DNA of 64,000 nucleotides from Blastococcus haudaquaticus (GCF_900230285.1 NZ_OCNK01000001.1:930001-994000), one strand, 5' to 3'; positions 42,500 through 51,757 are shown, numbered from the stretch's first letter. The notes: generated from the sequence alone by a model not told the origin. Made by a program: numbers and translations.

Positions 42500-43360
42500 C
42501 TACGACGGTGCCGGCGTCCTCGTCCTGCCCTGACCCCTCGGCCGGCCGCCGGTCATGCCGTGGGCCCCTCGCCGCCGGCGAGCACCGGGCGACAGCGGCC
42601 GCGCCTCCGTCACCTGGGCGACCGCGTACTCGGCCAGCGCCGCGAGCTCCTTCCGGTCGAGCCCCGGCTCCAGCGCGGGCAGCTGGTGCACCTCGAGGAC
42701 CAGACCGCGGGCGCCCACCACCCGGCCCATGCTGCGGCGCAGGGTGTCGCCGCCGAAGTAGCCCGCGGCCGCGGTGGCCCGGCCGTCGTCGAGCCGGTAG
42801 CGGAGCGCCACCGGGCAGACCGGAGCGCCGGCGTCGACCGCCGCCTGGAAGAACGCCGGCCGGAAGCGCCCCAGCTCGTTTCCGCACGCGGTGGTGCCCT
42901 CGGGGTGCAGGAGGACCGGCCCGCCCGCACGGAGGATGGCCGTCACCTCGGCCACCGACGCCGGCAGACCGCGCAGGCTGCCGCGGTCGAGGAACACGGT
43001 GCCCGAGCGACGCGCCCAGCCGCCGACCACCGGCCAGGTCGCGACCTCCGCCTTGGCCACCGGCCGCACCCGCGGGAAGAGCGCCAGCAGGGCGACGTCG
43101 TCGACCCACGACACGTGGTTGGCGACGACGAGCGGCCCCGGCCCCTCCCCCGGCCACGGCACCGCCGGCGGGAAGACCTGGACGACGATCCCGAGCGCCG
43201 CCAGCGCGCGCCCGGCGGCCGAGGCGGCGTCGCCACGCCCCGCTCCGGCCAGTGCACGGGAGACGTCGGCCCAGCGCCGCGCCCGGGTGGCCCGCGCGGC
43301 GCCCGGCACGTCGTCGAGGCAGGTCGGGGTGCAGGAGGAGACGGGGAACCAGCCGGTCAC
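42500..43360 (-). CDS. lysophospholipid-type acyltransferase, OlsA-like
   Basis: The 286-residue protein has the PlsC/OlsA motifs: NHVSWVDD (81-88, HX4D), then FLDRGS and the HPEGTTACGNELG block. It transfers a second acyl chain to a lyso-lipid at the inner membrane face. GTG at 43360 overlaps the end of the GNAT-type acyltransferase gene (GTGA), so the pair is coupled and resembles olsB-olsA of ornithine-lipid synthesis. The C-terminal 40 residues are basic and probably disordered. Confidence 0.82.
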   Translation of the reverse strand: MTGWFPVSSCTPTCLDDVPGAARATRARRWADVSRALAGAGRGDAASAAGRALAALGIVVQVFPPAVPWPGEGPGPLVVANHVSWVDDVALLALFPRVRPVAKAEVATWPVVGGWARRSGTVFLDRGSLRGLPASVAEVTAILRAGGPVLLHPEGTTACGNELGRFRPAFFQAAVDAGAPVCPVALRYRLDDGRATAAAGYFGGDTLRRSMGRVVGARGLVLEVHQLPALEPGLDRKELAALAEYAVAQVTEARPLSPGARRRRGAHGMTGGRPRGQGRTRTPAPS

Positions 43361-44133
43361 CGGGTGCTCCCGAGCAGGTGCCGCAGGATGCGCGGGTCGA
43401 TGTCGGACATGCCGAGCAGCACGTAGAAGTCGGCCGTCCCGAAGCCCGCGTCGTGCGCCGGTCGCCCGCAGACCAGGGCGCCGATCCGCAGGTAGGCCCG
43501 GATCAACGGCGGCACGACCAGCCGCTCGGGCCGCGCCGGCGCGTGCACGTCGAACGGCACGCGCGGCAGGACCCACAGACCCGCCGGCGCGAGCCGCCGT
43601 TCGCGGACCAGCAGGTCCCAGACGCCGGCCGCGGTCGCCCCGCCGTCGGCCAGCCCGACCGAGGCGCAGCCTCCGAGGTGGGTGTGCCCGCCGTCGAGCA
43701 CGTAGCGGGCGACCCCGGCCCAGAGCTGGGTGATCACCGCGCCGGTGCGGTGCGCCGGGTGGACGCAACTGCGCCCGGCCTCCACCAGCCCGGGCCGCAG
43801 GCCGGCGTGCCGGCTGAGGTCGAACTCGCCGTCGCCGTAGGAGCGTCCGAGCGCGGCGGCCCGGTGCGGCGGCAGCAGCCGGTAGGTGCCGACCACGCGG
43901 TCGGTGACCTCGTCGCGGACGACCAGGTGGTCGCAGTGCTCGTCCCACTCGTCCACGTCGCGGCCGGTGACGGCGCCGACCGGGTCCAGCGCGGCTCCGC
44001 ACTCCAGGGCGAACACCTCGTGGCGCAGCCGCTGGGCGGCGTCGATCTCCGACGACGTGGTCGCCAGCGTGGTGCGGTAGCGGGGGGTGGACCGCTCAGG
44101 GGGTGGGGCTGTGATCGACGGAGCTGTGGTCAC
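43357..44133 (-). CDS. GNAT-type N-acyltransferase, OlsB-like
   Basis: The 258-residue protein has the OlsB/hemolysin-like acyltransferase pattern: RLRHEVFALECGA, VGTYRLLPPHRA, GRSYGDGEFDLS and EAGRSCVHPAHR. In ornithine-lipid synthesis OlsB attaches a 3-hydroxy fatty acid to ornithine. GTG at 44133 is chosen for its upstream GAGGTG; a longer form from 44178 is possible. With the following OlsA-like gene it suggests an amino-acid-containing lipid. Confidence 0.8.
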   Translation of the reverse strand: MTTAPSITAPPPERSTPRYRTTLATTSSEIDAAQRLRHEVFALECGAALDPVGAVTGRDVDEWDEHCDHLVVRDEVTDRVVGTYRLLPPHRAAALGRSYGDGEFDLSRHAGLRPGLVEAGRSCVHPAHRTGAVITQLWAGVARYVLDGGHTHLGGCASVGLADGGATAAGVWDLLVRERRLAPAGLWVLPRVPFDVHAPARPERLVVPPLIRAYLRIGALVCGRPAHDAGFGTADFYVLLGMSDIDPRILRHLLGSTR

Positions 44134-44361
44134 GACGACACCTCGTGTGCCGGAGGGCCCCGGACGGGCCCCGGACACCCCGCAGGGTCGGGATCGCAGG
44201 TGTCCGGCCGGTGCACGGCAGCGGACGACGCCACGTCGGTTCGGCTCTGTGCGGGAGGTTTCACCCCTCCTGCCCCGTCGTCCTCACCCGATCGGGCGTA
44301 CGGGCGCCGCTCCGGAAAGGGTTCGTCGGCCGGGGCCGGCGCCGCCTAGGGTCTCCTCCTC

Positions 44362-45600
44362 GTGGGCCGGATCGTGCAAGCAGTGCTCCCGGCCCGCATG
44401 GGGACGTCGTTCCGCTGGCTGATCGGCTCGTCGTGGGTGAGCAACCTCGGCGACGGCATCGCGCTGGCCGCCGGGCCGCTGCTCGTCGCGTCCCAGACCT
44501 CCGACCCGTTCCTGGTCGCGCTCGCCGGCCTGCTGCAGCGCCTGCCGTGGCTGCTGTTCGGCCTGCACGCCGGCGTCCTGGCCGACCGGGTGGACCGCCG
44601 GCTGATCGTGATCGCGACGGATCTGGCACGCGCCGCCGTGCTCGCCGTCCTGGTGGCGGCGCTGCTGACCGGCTCGGTGGGCACGAGCGTGGTGCTGGCG
44701 GCGATGTTCCTGCTTGGGACCTCCGAGGTGTTCGCCGACACCACGAGCGCCACTCTGCTGCCGATGGTGGTGCCGCGGGCGGACCTCGGCATCGGCAATG
44801 CGCGGATCATGGCCGCGACGATCACCATGAACCAGCTGATCGGCCCGTCGGTTGGGGCGGCGCTGTTCGCCGTCGGGATGGCCTGGCCGTTCGCCGTCCA
44901 GATCGTCTGCGTCCTCCTCGGCGGCCTGCTGATCTCCCGGATGGTCGTGCCGCCACTGCCGGCGCCGCAGGGTCAGCGGCGCGTCGGGCGCGACATCGCC
45001 GAGGGCTTCCGGTGGACCTGGGGCAACCCGGCCGTCCGGACGCTGACCTTGGCGATCGTCACCTTCAACGTCACCTACGGCGCGGCCTGGTCGGTCCTCG
45101 TCCTCTACGCGACCGACATCCTGGGCCTGGGCCCGATCGGGTTCGGGCTGCTCACCACCGTGGGCGCGCTCGGCGGGATCGCCGGGACGGCCGGCTACGA
45201 CTGGCTGGAGCGGCACGCCAGCCTCGCCGCGATCATGCGCGTCGGGCTGATCATCGAGACGTTCACGCACCTCGGGCTCGCCGTCACCACGACCCCCTGG
45301 GTGGCGATGACGATCATGTTCGTGTTCGGGGTGCACGCCTTCGTCTGGGGGACGACGTCGCGCACGGTCCGGATGCGGGCGGTGCCGGCCGAGCTGCAGG
45401 GGCGGGTGGGCAGCCTCTACTCGATCGGCGTCTTCGGCGGGATCGTCGCGGGCCAGGCCCTGGGCGGGGTCATCGCCCGGATCTGGGGCATCACCGGCCC
45501 GTTCTGGTTCGCCTTCGTGGGTTCCGCGGTGATCCTGGCGCTGATCTGGCGGGAGCTCGCACACATCGCGCACGCCGACGAAACCGCCCTCGCCGGCTGA
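44362..45600 (+). CDS. MFS transporter (MFS_3 / EntS-like)
   Basis: The 412-residue protein has about 12 hydrophobic helices and the loop GVLADRVDRRLIVIATD after helix 2, and WLIGSSWVSNLGDGIALAAG at its start. GTG at 44362 follows TAGGGT by about ten bases, so the mRNA may be leaderless or have a very short leader. The MerR-clamp fusion gene follows 54 bases later and may be linked to its control. Confidence 0.84.
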   Translation: MGRIVQAVLPARMGTSFRWLIGSSWVSNLGDGIALAAGPLLVASQTSDPFLVALAGLLQRLPWLLFGLHAGVLADRVDRRLIVIATDLARAAVLAVLVAALLTGSVGTSVVLAAMFLLGTSEVFADTTSATLLPMVVPRADLGIGNARIMAATITMNQLIGPSVGAALFAVGMAWPFAVQIVCVLLGGLLISRMVVPPLPAPQGQRRVGRDIAEGFRWTWGNPAVRTLTLAIVTFNVTYGAAWSVLVLYATDILGLGPIGFGLLTTVGALGGIAGTAGYDWLERHASLAAIMRVGLIIETFTHLGLAVTTTPWVAMTIMFVFGVHAFVWGTTSRTVRMRAVPAELQGRVGSLYSIGVFGGIVAGQALGGVIARIWGITGPFWFAFVGSAVILALIWRELAHIAHADETALAG

Positions 45601-45604
45601 GTGC

Positions 45605-45625
45605 TTGACTCTCGACCTGGTCGAG
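45605..45625 (+). promoter_or_regulatory. MerR-type promoter: TTGACT plus palindrome
   Basis: TTGACT (45605-45610) is followed directly by the palindrome CTCGACCTGGTCGAG (45611-45625), a layout typical of MerR-regulated promoters, upstream of the MerR-fusion gene at 45655. Confidence 0.55.
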
Positions 45626-45654
45626 GCCCGACGGTCGGGCATGTGGAGGAACAC

Positions 45655-46665
45655 GTGCGGGGGATCGGACAGATGGCCCGGGAGACCGGGCTGACGGTCA
45701 GCGCCCTGCGGTTCTACGACGGCGCCGGCGTCCTCGTGCCGGCCCGCGTGGACCCGCGCAGCAACTACCGCTGGTACAGCGACGACCAGGTGGGCACCGC
45801 CCGGCTGATCGCCCGGCTGCGGCGGGTGGGGCTGTCGCTCGCCGACATCTGCCGGGTGCTCGAGCACCGCCGGGATTCCTCGGTGGTGGACGGGATCCTC
45901 GGGGCGCACCTGACGCGCCTCGAGGCCGGCCTGGCAGACGCCCGCCGTGAGCTCTCCGCTGCCCGAGCCCTACTCGACCTGGAGCGCCCCATGACCGCGA
46001 CCACCACCGTCCGCACCACCGCCCTCGAGCTCGGCGCCGCCCTGCGCGCCGTCCGCTACGCGGTCGGGAGCGACCCCGAGCTGCCCATGCTCACCGGCGT
46101 CCTGCTGGACGTGGACGACGCCACCGCCCGCCTGGCCGGCACCGACCGGTACCGGCTGGCCGTCTCGACGCTGGCCGGCGCGGAGGTGACCGGCGGGGTG
46201 AGCGCGCTGCTCCCGGTGGGCCTCGTCGACGAGGTGCTGGCCGCGCTGGGCGACGACGGCCCGGTGACGCTCTCCGTGGCCGGCGACGAGGTCACCGTCG
46301 ACGTGCCCGGCCGGACGGTGACCGGGCGCCGGCTCGACCACGACTTCCCCGACTACCGGCGGCTCCTGCGCCCGAGCAGCGAGCACCGCATCGACACCGA
46401 TGCGACCGCGCTCCGGGCCGAGCTGGCGGCGGCCCCCACCCGCACGGTGCCGCATGGCCCGGACGGCGCCGAGGAGACCGCGACGGTGCTGAGCCTCGGG
46501 CCGCTCCAGATCGGCGTGAACCGGGAGTTCCTGCTCGAGGCGCTGGACGCGGGCGCGGCCGGACAGCTGGTGCTGGAGCTGGACGGGCCGATCGCGCCGC
46601 TCGCGTTGCGCGACCCGGCCCGCCCCGGCGACGTCAGCATGCTGATGCCCATCCGCCTGCCCTGA
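45655..46665 (+). CDS. MerR-type DNA-binding domain fused to sliding-clamp (DnaN)-like module
   Basis: The 336-residue protein starts with a MerR helix-turn-helix (IGQMARETGLTVSALRFYDG, then SNYRWYSDDQVGTARLI) and a coiled dimerisation helix (to about 120). Residues 125-336 look like domains 2 and 3 of the DNA polymerase III beta clamp: LPMLTGVLLDVDDATARLAG, TDRYRLAVSTL, a DFPDYRRLL block, IGVNREFLLEAL, and the final MLMPIRLP, like the clamp C-terminus. Domain 1 of the clamp is missing, replaced by the MerR part. GTG at 45655 follows GGAGGA. Function unknown; it may bind DNA through both parts or use the clamp fold as a sensor. Confidence 0.82.
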   Translation: MRGIGQMARETGLTVSALRFYDGAGVLVPARVDPRSNYRWYSDDQVGTARLIARLRRVGLSLADICRVLEHRRDSSVVDGILGAHLTRLEAGLADARRELSAARALLDLERPMTATTTVRTTALELGAALRAVRYAVGSDPELPMLTGVLLDVDDATARLAGTDRYRLAVSTLAGAEVTGGVSALLPVGLVDEVLAALGDDGPVTLSVAGDEVTVDVPGRTVTGRRLDHDFPDYRRLLRPSSEHRIDTDATALRAELAAAPTRTVPHGPDGAEETATVLSLGPLQIGVNREFLLEALDAGAAGQLVLELDGPIAPLALRDPARPGDVSMLMPIRLP

Positions 46666-46669
46666 CCGT

Positions 46670-46718
46670 TGTGCGCGTATCCACCTCTCCGCGGCTGGAT
46701 GAGGTGGATACGCGCACA
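46670..46718. terminator. bidirectional terminator, 18-bp perfect stem
   Basis: TGTGCGCGTATCCACCTC at 46670-46687 pairs perfectly with its complement at 46701-46718 around a 13-base loop, between the converging MerR-fusion and acyl-CoA dehydrogenase genes. Confidence 0.85.
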
Positions 46719-46722
46719 GTCG

Positions 46723-47991
46723 TCAGGACAGCGGGCTCCGCGGGAGCAGGCGGTCGCTGATGATCCGCTTCTGGATCTCGCTGGTGCCCTCGAAGATGGT
46801 GGTCAGCCGGGCGTCGCGCCAGTGCCGCTCGACCTGCCGCTCGGTGGTGTATCCGTTCCCGCCGTGCAGCTGCATGGCCTGGTTGGTCACCCGCACCGAC
46901 ATCTCGGTGGCCTCGAGCTTCACCATCGATGCCTCCTTGGCCACCGGCAGGCCGAGGTCCAGCAGATGGGCGACCTGGCGGTAGAAGGCGCGCGACTGCT
47001 CGATCTGCGCCGCCATCTCGGCGACGGCGAAGCGCAGCGCCTGGAAATCGCCGATCGGGTGGCCGAACTGCTCGCGCTCCTGCAGGTAGAGGATGCAGTC
47101 CTCCAGCGCCGCGCGGGCCAGCCCGACGGCTCGTGCGGCGGTGTGCACCCGGGCGGTGTTGAGGAACTTCTGCGCCTCGGCGAACCCGGCCTGCTTCGCG
47201 GCGGCCGCGTCGAGGCCCTCCTCGGCACTGTCCTCCCGGGCGGCCTTGGCCTGGTCGATCACGTTGTCCCTGGGGATGCGGACGCCGTCGAAGGTGAGGT
47301 CCCAGGTCAGGAAGCCGTGGTAGCCGATCTTGTCGATCGGGTGGCCGGACAGGCCCTCGGGGAACTCGCCCCGCTTCTTCTCCAGCAGCAGGTTGAGCAG
47401 GCCGGCCGACCGCGACTCCCCCTCCTCCGGCTCGCGCTCGCGCACCAGCACCTGGATGAAGTCGGCCGCCTTGGCGTTGCCGCACCAGCGCTTGTGCCCG
47501 GTGACCACCCACTCGTCGCCGTCGAGGACGGCCTTCGTGGAGACCCCGGCCAGGTCGGAGCCGGCGTCGGGCTCCGACAGGGCGATGGCGCCGATCCAGT
47601 CCCCGCGGGCGCTGCGGGCCATGAGGTCGTGCCGGCGGTCGGCGTCGAGCACGGCGGTGCCGAGCCCCTGCGACCGCGCCAGGATGCTGGCCGTCGACAT
47701 CCACGCCCGGGCCAGCTCCTCGCTGACCATGCAGTACTCGAAGACGCCGAGGCCGAGGCCGCCCTGCTCGGCGGGCACGGTGATGCCGAAGTACCCGAGT
47801 TCGGCCAGCCGCGCGAGCAGGGACGCCGGGATCTCGCCCTTCTGCGGGTCGAGCTCGTTCGCGACCGGCAGCACCTCGTCCATGGCGAACCGGCGGGCCT
47901 GCTCCTGCAGCTTCTCCCGGTCGGGCGTGTGCCAGGGCGGCAGCAGCACCGGCGGCTCGGGCTGCCAGGTCTCGGTCTCGCTCGACGTCAT
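46723..47991 (-). CDS. acyl-CoA dehydrogenase
   Basis: The 422-residue flavoprotein has the acyl-CoA dehydrogenase pattern: GYFGITVPAEQGGLGLG, AIALSEPDAGSDLAGVSTKA for FAD and substrate binding, and QLHGGNGYTTERQVERHWRD near the end, including the GGxGY region. A catalytic glutamate is expected near the C-terminal third. It oxidises an acyl-CoA in beta-oxidation or branched-chain breakdown. ATG at 47991. Acetoacetyl-CoA synthetase is encoded nearby on the same strand, but a Nudix gene lies between them on the other. Confidence 0.92.
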   Translation of the reverse strand: MTSSETETWQPEPPVLLPPWHTPDREKLQEQARRFAMDEVLPVANELDPQKGEIPASLLARLAELGYFGITVPAEQGGLGLGVFEYCMVSEELARAWMSTASILARSQGLGTAVLDADRRHDLMARSARGDWIGAIALSEPDAGSDLAGVSTKAVLDGDEWVVTGHKRWCGNAKAADFIQVLVREREPEEGESRSAGLLNLLLEKKRGEFPEGLSGHPIDKIGYHGFLTWDLTFDGVRIPRDNVIDQAKAAREDSAEEGLDAAAAKQAGFAEAQKFLNTARVHTAARAVGLARAALEDCILYLQEREQFGHPIGDFQALRFAVAEMAAQIEQSRAFYRQVAHLLDLGLPVAKEASMVKLEATEMSVRVTNQAMQLHGGNGYTTERQVERHWRDARLTTIFEGTSEIQKRIISDRLLPRSPLS

Positions 47992-48096
47992 CGTCGGCTT
48001 CTCTCCTCCGGGGCGGGGATGATCTCGTACACCTTGGCGGCTGGGGGTGCCCGCCGCACCCCGTCGTCACCCGTGAGGTGAGCAGCCTCACCGGGC

Positions 48097-48768
48097 ATGA
48101 TCATCCGCGTGAGCATTCCGGGCATCGACGTCCCCGACCATCGCGGCCGCACCGGCCTGGACCAGGTAGGACGCGACCTGGACCGCAATCCCGACGTCGT
48201 CGTGACGGACGTGGAGCTGCTCGCCAGCGGCTGGCACGTGCTGCGGAAGACGACCTTCGACCGCCGCCGCAGCGACGGCGAGTGGGTGAGCGAGCAGCGG
48301 GAGACCTACGACCGCGGCAACGGCGCGACGATGCTCCTGTACGACGTCGAGCGCCGGACGGTGCTGCTCACCCGGCAGTTCCGCTACCCCGTCTACGTCA
48401 ACGGCCACCCCGACGGGCTGCTGATCGAGGCCGCCGCCGGGCTCCTGGACGACGACGCCCCGGAGGACGCCGTCCGCCGCGAGGTCGAGGAGGAACTGGG
48501 CGTCGCCGTCGGCGAGGTGCAGCACGTCTTCGACGTCTTCATGAGCCCCGGCTCGGTGACCGAGCGGCTGCACTTCTACGCCGCGCCCTACCGCCCCGCC
48601 GACCGCACCGGCGCGGGCGGCGGGCTCGCGGAGGAGGGCGAGGACATCGAGGTGCTGGAGCTGCCCTTCGACGAGGCGCTGGACATGGTCGACGACGGCC
48701 GGATCGCCGACGCCAAGACGATCCTGCTGCTGCAGTGGGCCGCTCTGCGCGGCCCGTTCAGGACGTGA
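48097..48768 (+). CDS. Nudix hydrolase (NudK/ADP-ribose pyrophosphatase-like)
   Basis: The 223-residue protein has the Nudix catalytic helix REVEEELGV (about 130-138) with the preceding GLLDDDAPEDAVR, so the GX5E part of the box is slightly irregular. Residues FRYPVYVNGHPDGLLIEAAAG precede it, as in GDP-mannose or ADP-ribose pyrophosphatases. It cleaves a nucleoside diphosphate linked to a sugar. Its end overlaps the end of the convergent synthetase gene by 11 bases. Confidence 0.87.
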   Translation: MIIRVSIPGIDVPDHRGRTGLDQVGRDLDRNPDVVVTDVELLASGWHVLRKTTFDRRRSDGEWVSEQRETYDRGNGATMLLYDVERRTVLLTRQFRYPVYVNGHPDGLLIEAAAGLLDDDAPEDAVRREVEEELGVAVGEVQHVFDVFMSPGSVTERLHFYAAPYRPADRTGAGGGLAEEGEDIEVLELPFDEALDMVDDGRIADAKTILLLQWAALRGPFRT

Positions 48769-50731
48769 CGCGGTCCTTCGCCAGCCGGACGAAGTGGTCG
48801 ACGAGCGACGCGTCGTCCACGGCGCCGGTGTTGACTGCATTGGACGGGTCGGCGCCCTGGAACAGCTTCTTCAGCGGCACCTCCAGCCGCTTGCCGGTCC
48901 GGGTGTGCGGCACCCCGGGGACGGCGATGATCTCGTCGGGCACGTGCCGCGGCGACGCCTGCTCCCGGATCGTCGTCCGCAGCCGGGCCTGCAGCTCGTC
49001 GGTGAGCTCCTCCCCCGGGGCCAGCTGCACGAACAGCGGCATCCAGTAGCCGCCGTCGGGCTGCTCCACCCCGAGGACGACGCAGTCGACGACGGCCGGG
49101 ATCGACTCGACCGCCGCGTAGATGTCGGCCGTGCCCATCCGGACGCCGCCACGGTTGAGCGTTGAGTCGGAGCGGCCGGTGATGATGCAGGTGCCGCGGT
49201 CGGTGATCTCGAGCCAGTCGCCGTGCCGCCAGACGCCCCGCCACGGCTCGAAGTAGGCCTCCCGGTAGCGCGTGCCGTCGGGGTCGTTCCAGAAGTACAG
49301 TGGCATCGAGGGCATCGGCTCGGTGACCACCAGTTCCCCGAGCTCGCCGACCACGGGGCGTCCCTCCTCGTCCCACGAGGCCACCGCCACACCGAGGTTG
49401 GGCCGCTGCAGCTCTCCGGCGGTCACCGGCAGCAGCGGGGAGCTGCCGATGAACCCGGCCGCGACGTCGGTGCCGCCGGACGCCGACGTCAGCTGCAGGT
49501 CGGTGCCGACGGCGTCGTACACCCAGAAGTACGAGGCAGCGGGCAGCGGGGATCCCGTGCAACCCAGCACGCGCAGCGCGGACAGGTCGTGCTCGTCGCC
49601 GGGCCGGACGCCGGCCTTCTGGCACGCGGCGAGGTACCCGGGGCTGGTGCCCAGGACGGTGACGCCGACCCGGGCGGCGAGCGCGAACTGCGCGTCGACG
49701 GTCGGGTAGGCGGGGGCGCCGTCGTGCAGCACCGCGGTGGCGCCGGCGAGCAGCGAGGACACCACGACGTTCCACATCATCCAGGCGGTCGAGGTGTACC
49801 AGTAGAAGCGGTCGCCGGGGCCCAGGCCCTGGTGCACGACCCCCGACTTCAGCTGCTCCAGCACCACGCCGCCGTGCGGGTGCACGATCCCCTTCGGCAG
49901 CCCCGTCGTCCCGGACGAGTAGAGGATCCACAGCGGGGCGTCGAACGGCAGCGGCTCGAACTCCGGCTCCTGCGCGTCCGCGACGGCCTCCGCCCAGGGC
50001 AGGGCGCCGTCGGGCACCTCGGAGGGGAAGAGCCGGGGGACGGCGACCGTCGTCCGCACCGTGGGCAGACCGGCGCGCAGCTCGGCGACGACGTCGCGCC
50101 GATCGTGCTCCCTGCCGTTGAACCGGTAGCCGTCGACCGCGACGAGGACGACCGGCTCGATCTGGGCGAACCGGTCGAGGACGGCGCGGGTGCCGAAGTC
50201 GGGCGCGCACGACGACCACACCGCACCGATCGACGCGGCACCGAGGAACGCGACCACCGCCTCCGGGACGTTGGGCAGGTAGCCGGCCACCCGGTCACCC
50301 CGCTGGACGCCGACGCGCCGGAGCGTGGCGGCGAAGGCTCCGACCTGGCGCCGCAGCGACGCCCAGGAAATCTCCACCGGCTCCGTGTCCTCGGCGACGA
50401 CCACGAGGGCCGGGTGTTCCTCGGTGGCGTGCCGCAACGCCTGCTCGGCGTAGTTGACCGTCGTCCCGGGGAACCAGACCGCGCCGGGCATGCTCCGGTC
50501 GGTGAGCACGCGCTCGTCGGGGACGTCGGGCAGCACGCCGGTCCAGGTGGCCAGGTCGCCCCAGAACTGGTCCAGGTGCTCGACCGACCAGCGCCACAGG
50601 GAGTCGTAGTCGGTCGGGTCGCCGAAGGAGAGACCCCGCCGCTCCTCCACCCACCGGGCGAAGGCGGCCATGCGGGTCGCCCGCATGCTCTCGGGCGTCG
50701 GCTTCCAGAGTTCTGCGGGGACGTCGGCCAC
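48758..50731 (-). CDS. acetoacetyl-CoA synthetase
   Basis: The 657-residue AMP-forming ligase has the ATP loop LYSSGTTGLPKGIVH and the N-terminal LWKPTPESMRATRMAAFARW pattern typical of acetoacetate-CoA ligases, including YDSLWRWSVEHLDQFW. It activates acetoacetate (or a related short acid) to its CoA ester using ATP. The usual length is about 650. GTG at 50731 is preferred; ATG at 50767 gives 12 more residues. It would let the cell use ketone bodies, which can arise from aromatic or fatty-acid breakdown. Confidence 0.88.
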   Translation of the reverse strand: MADVPAELWKPTPESMRATRMAAFARWVEERRGLSFGDPTDYDSLWRWSVEHLDQFWGDLATWTGVLPDVPDERVLTDRSMPGAVWFPGTTVNYAEQALRHATEEHPALVVVAEDTEPVEISWASLRRQVGAFAATLRRVGVQRGDRVAGYLPNVPEAVVAFLGAASIGAVWSSCAPDFGTRAVLDRFAQIEPVVLVAVDGYRFNGREHDRRDVVAELRAGLPTVRTTVAVPRLFPSEVPDGALPWAEAVADAQEPEFEPLPFDAPLWILYSSGTTGLPKGIVHPHGGVVLEQLKSGVVHQGLGPGDRFYWYTSTAWMMWNVVVSSLLAGATAVLHDGAPAYPTVDAQFALAARVGVTVLGTSPGYLAACQKAGVRPGDEHDLSALRVLGCTGSPLPAASYFWVYDAVGTDLQLTSASGGTDVAAGFIGSSPLLPVTAGELQRPNLGVAVASWDEEGRPVVGELGELVVTEPMPSMPLYFWNDPDGTRYREAYFEPWRGVWRHGDWLEITDRGTCIITGRSDSTLNRGGVRMGTADIYAAVESIPAVVDCVVLGVEQPDGGYWMPLFVQLAPGEELTDELQARLRTTIREQASPRHVPDEIIAVPGVPHTRTGKRLEVPLKKLFQGADPSNAVNTGAVDDASLVDHFVRLAKDRVTS

Positions 50732-50805
50732 GCCCCGACCATGCCATCCTGACCGCGCGCCCACCATGTACTCGCACTGCGCACCGACGACCGCCGAGGA
50801 GTTCC

Positions 50806-51201
50806 GTGGAGCCGGACGAGCGCAACGTGCTGGGCGGGCCGCTGGAACCGTGCGGAACCGAGCCGCTGACCGGCTTCTACCGGGACGGCTGCTGCAGCAG
50901 CGGGCCCGAGGACCTCGGCTCGCACACCGTCTGCGCCGTCGTCTCGGCGGACTTCCTCCGCATGCAGCGCGAACTGGGGAACGACCTGTCCACCCCGCGG
51001 CCGGAGTACGGGTTCCCCGGCCTCGAGCCCGGTGACCGCTGGTGCGTCGTCGCCGTGCGGTGGCTGCAGGCCTACCAGGCCGGCGCGGCCGCGGGGGTCG
51101 TCCTGGCCGCGACGAACGCCCGCGCGCTGGAGATCGTGCCGATCGAGGCGTTGCGCCAGCACGCGGTCGACGTCCCCGACGACATCAGCGGCCTGGAATG
51201 A
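50806..51201 (+). CDS. DUF2237 family protein
   Basis: The 131-residue protein matches DUF2237: NVLGGPLEPCGTEPLTGFYR, GCCSSGPEDLGSHTVCAVVS and RWCVVAVRWLQAYQAG. It has several conserved cysteines (in EPC, GCC, VCAV, RWCV) which might bind metal or form redox pairs. The function is not established. GTG at 50806. The glutathione peroxidase gene follows 28 bases later. Confidence 0.85.
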   Translation: MEPDERNVLGGPLEPCGTEPLTGFYRDGCCSSGPEDLGSHTVCAVVSADFLRMQRELGNDLSTPRPEYGFPGLEPGDRWCVVAVRWLQAYQAGAAAGVVLAATNARALEIVPIEALRQHAVDVPDDISGLE

Positions 51202-51229
51202 ACGCCGCCCCGGCGGCGCTGGCGGTGAG

Positions 51230-51724
51230 ATGAGCGATCTCCTCGACGTCCCCCTGACCACGCTCCAGGGCGAGCCCACGACGCTCCGCGAGCTGACCGG
51301 TGGCCGCCCGGCCCTCGTCGTCAACGTGGCCAGCCGCTGCGGGCTCACCCCCCAGTACGCGGCGCTGGAGGCGATCCACGAGGAGTACGCCGCGCGCGGG
51401 TTCACCGTCGTCGGCGTCCCGTGCAACCAGTTCATGAGGCAGGAGCCGGGCACCGCCGAGGAGATCGCGGAGTTCTGCTCGGCCACCTACGGGGTCACGT
51501 TCCCGATGACGGAGAAGGTCGACGTCAACGGACCGGACGCCCACCCGCTCTACCGGCAGCTGACCGGCACGCCCGACGTCGACGGCAACGACGGCGACGT
51601 CGCCTGGAACTTCGAGAAGTTCGTGATCGGCGGGCACGGCGAGGTCGTCGCCCGCTTCCGCCCGCAGACCCAGCCGGACGCCCCCGAGGTGCGGGCCGCC
51701 ATCGAGTCCGTGCTGCCCGCCTGA
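51230..51724 (+). CDS. glutathione peroxidase-family thiol peroxidase
   Basis: The 164-residue protein has the Gpx pattern: VNVASRCGLTPQYAALEAI with a catalytic cysteine in place of selenocysteine, GVPCNQFMRQEPGT with the conserved glutamine and the second cysteine of thioredoxin-dependent types, and AWNFEKFVIG with Trp and Asn of the catalytic tetrad. It reduces peroxides, probably with thioredoxin. ATG at 51230. It precedes the iron-uptake operon but is separated by an iron box. Confidence 0.92.
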   Translation: MSDLLDVPLTTLQGEPTTLRELTGGRPALVVNVASRCGLTPQYAALEAIHEEYAARGFTVVGVPCNQFMRQEPGTAEEIAEFCSATYGVTFPMTEKVDVNGPDAHPLYRQLTGTPDVDGNDGDVAWNFEKFVIGGHGEVVARFRPQTQPDAPEVRAAIESVLPA

Positions 51725-51757
51725 CCTCGCGCTTCCCCACGGGCGACCCCGGGTAGG

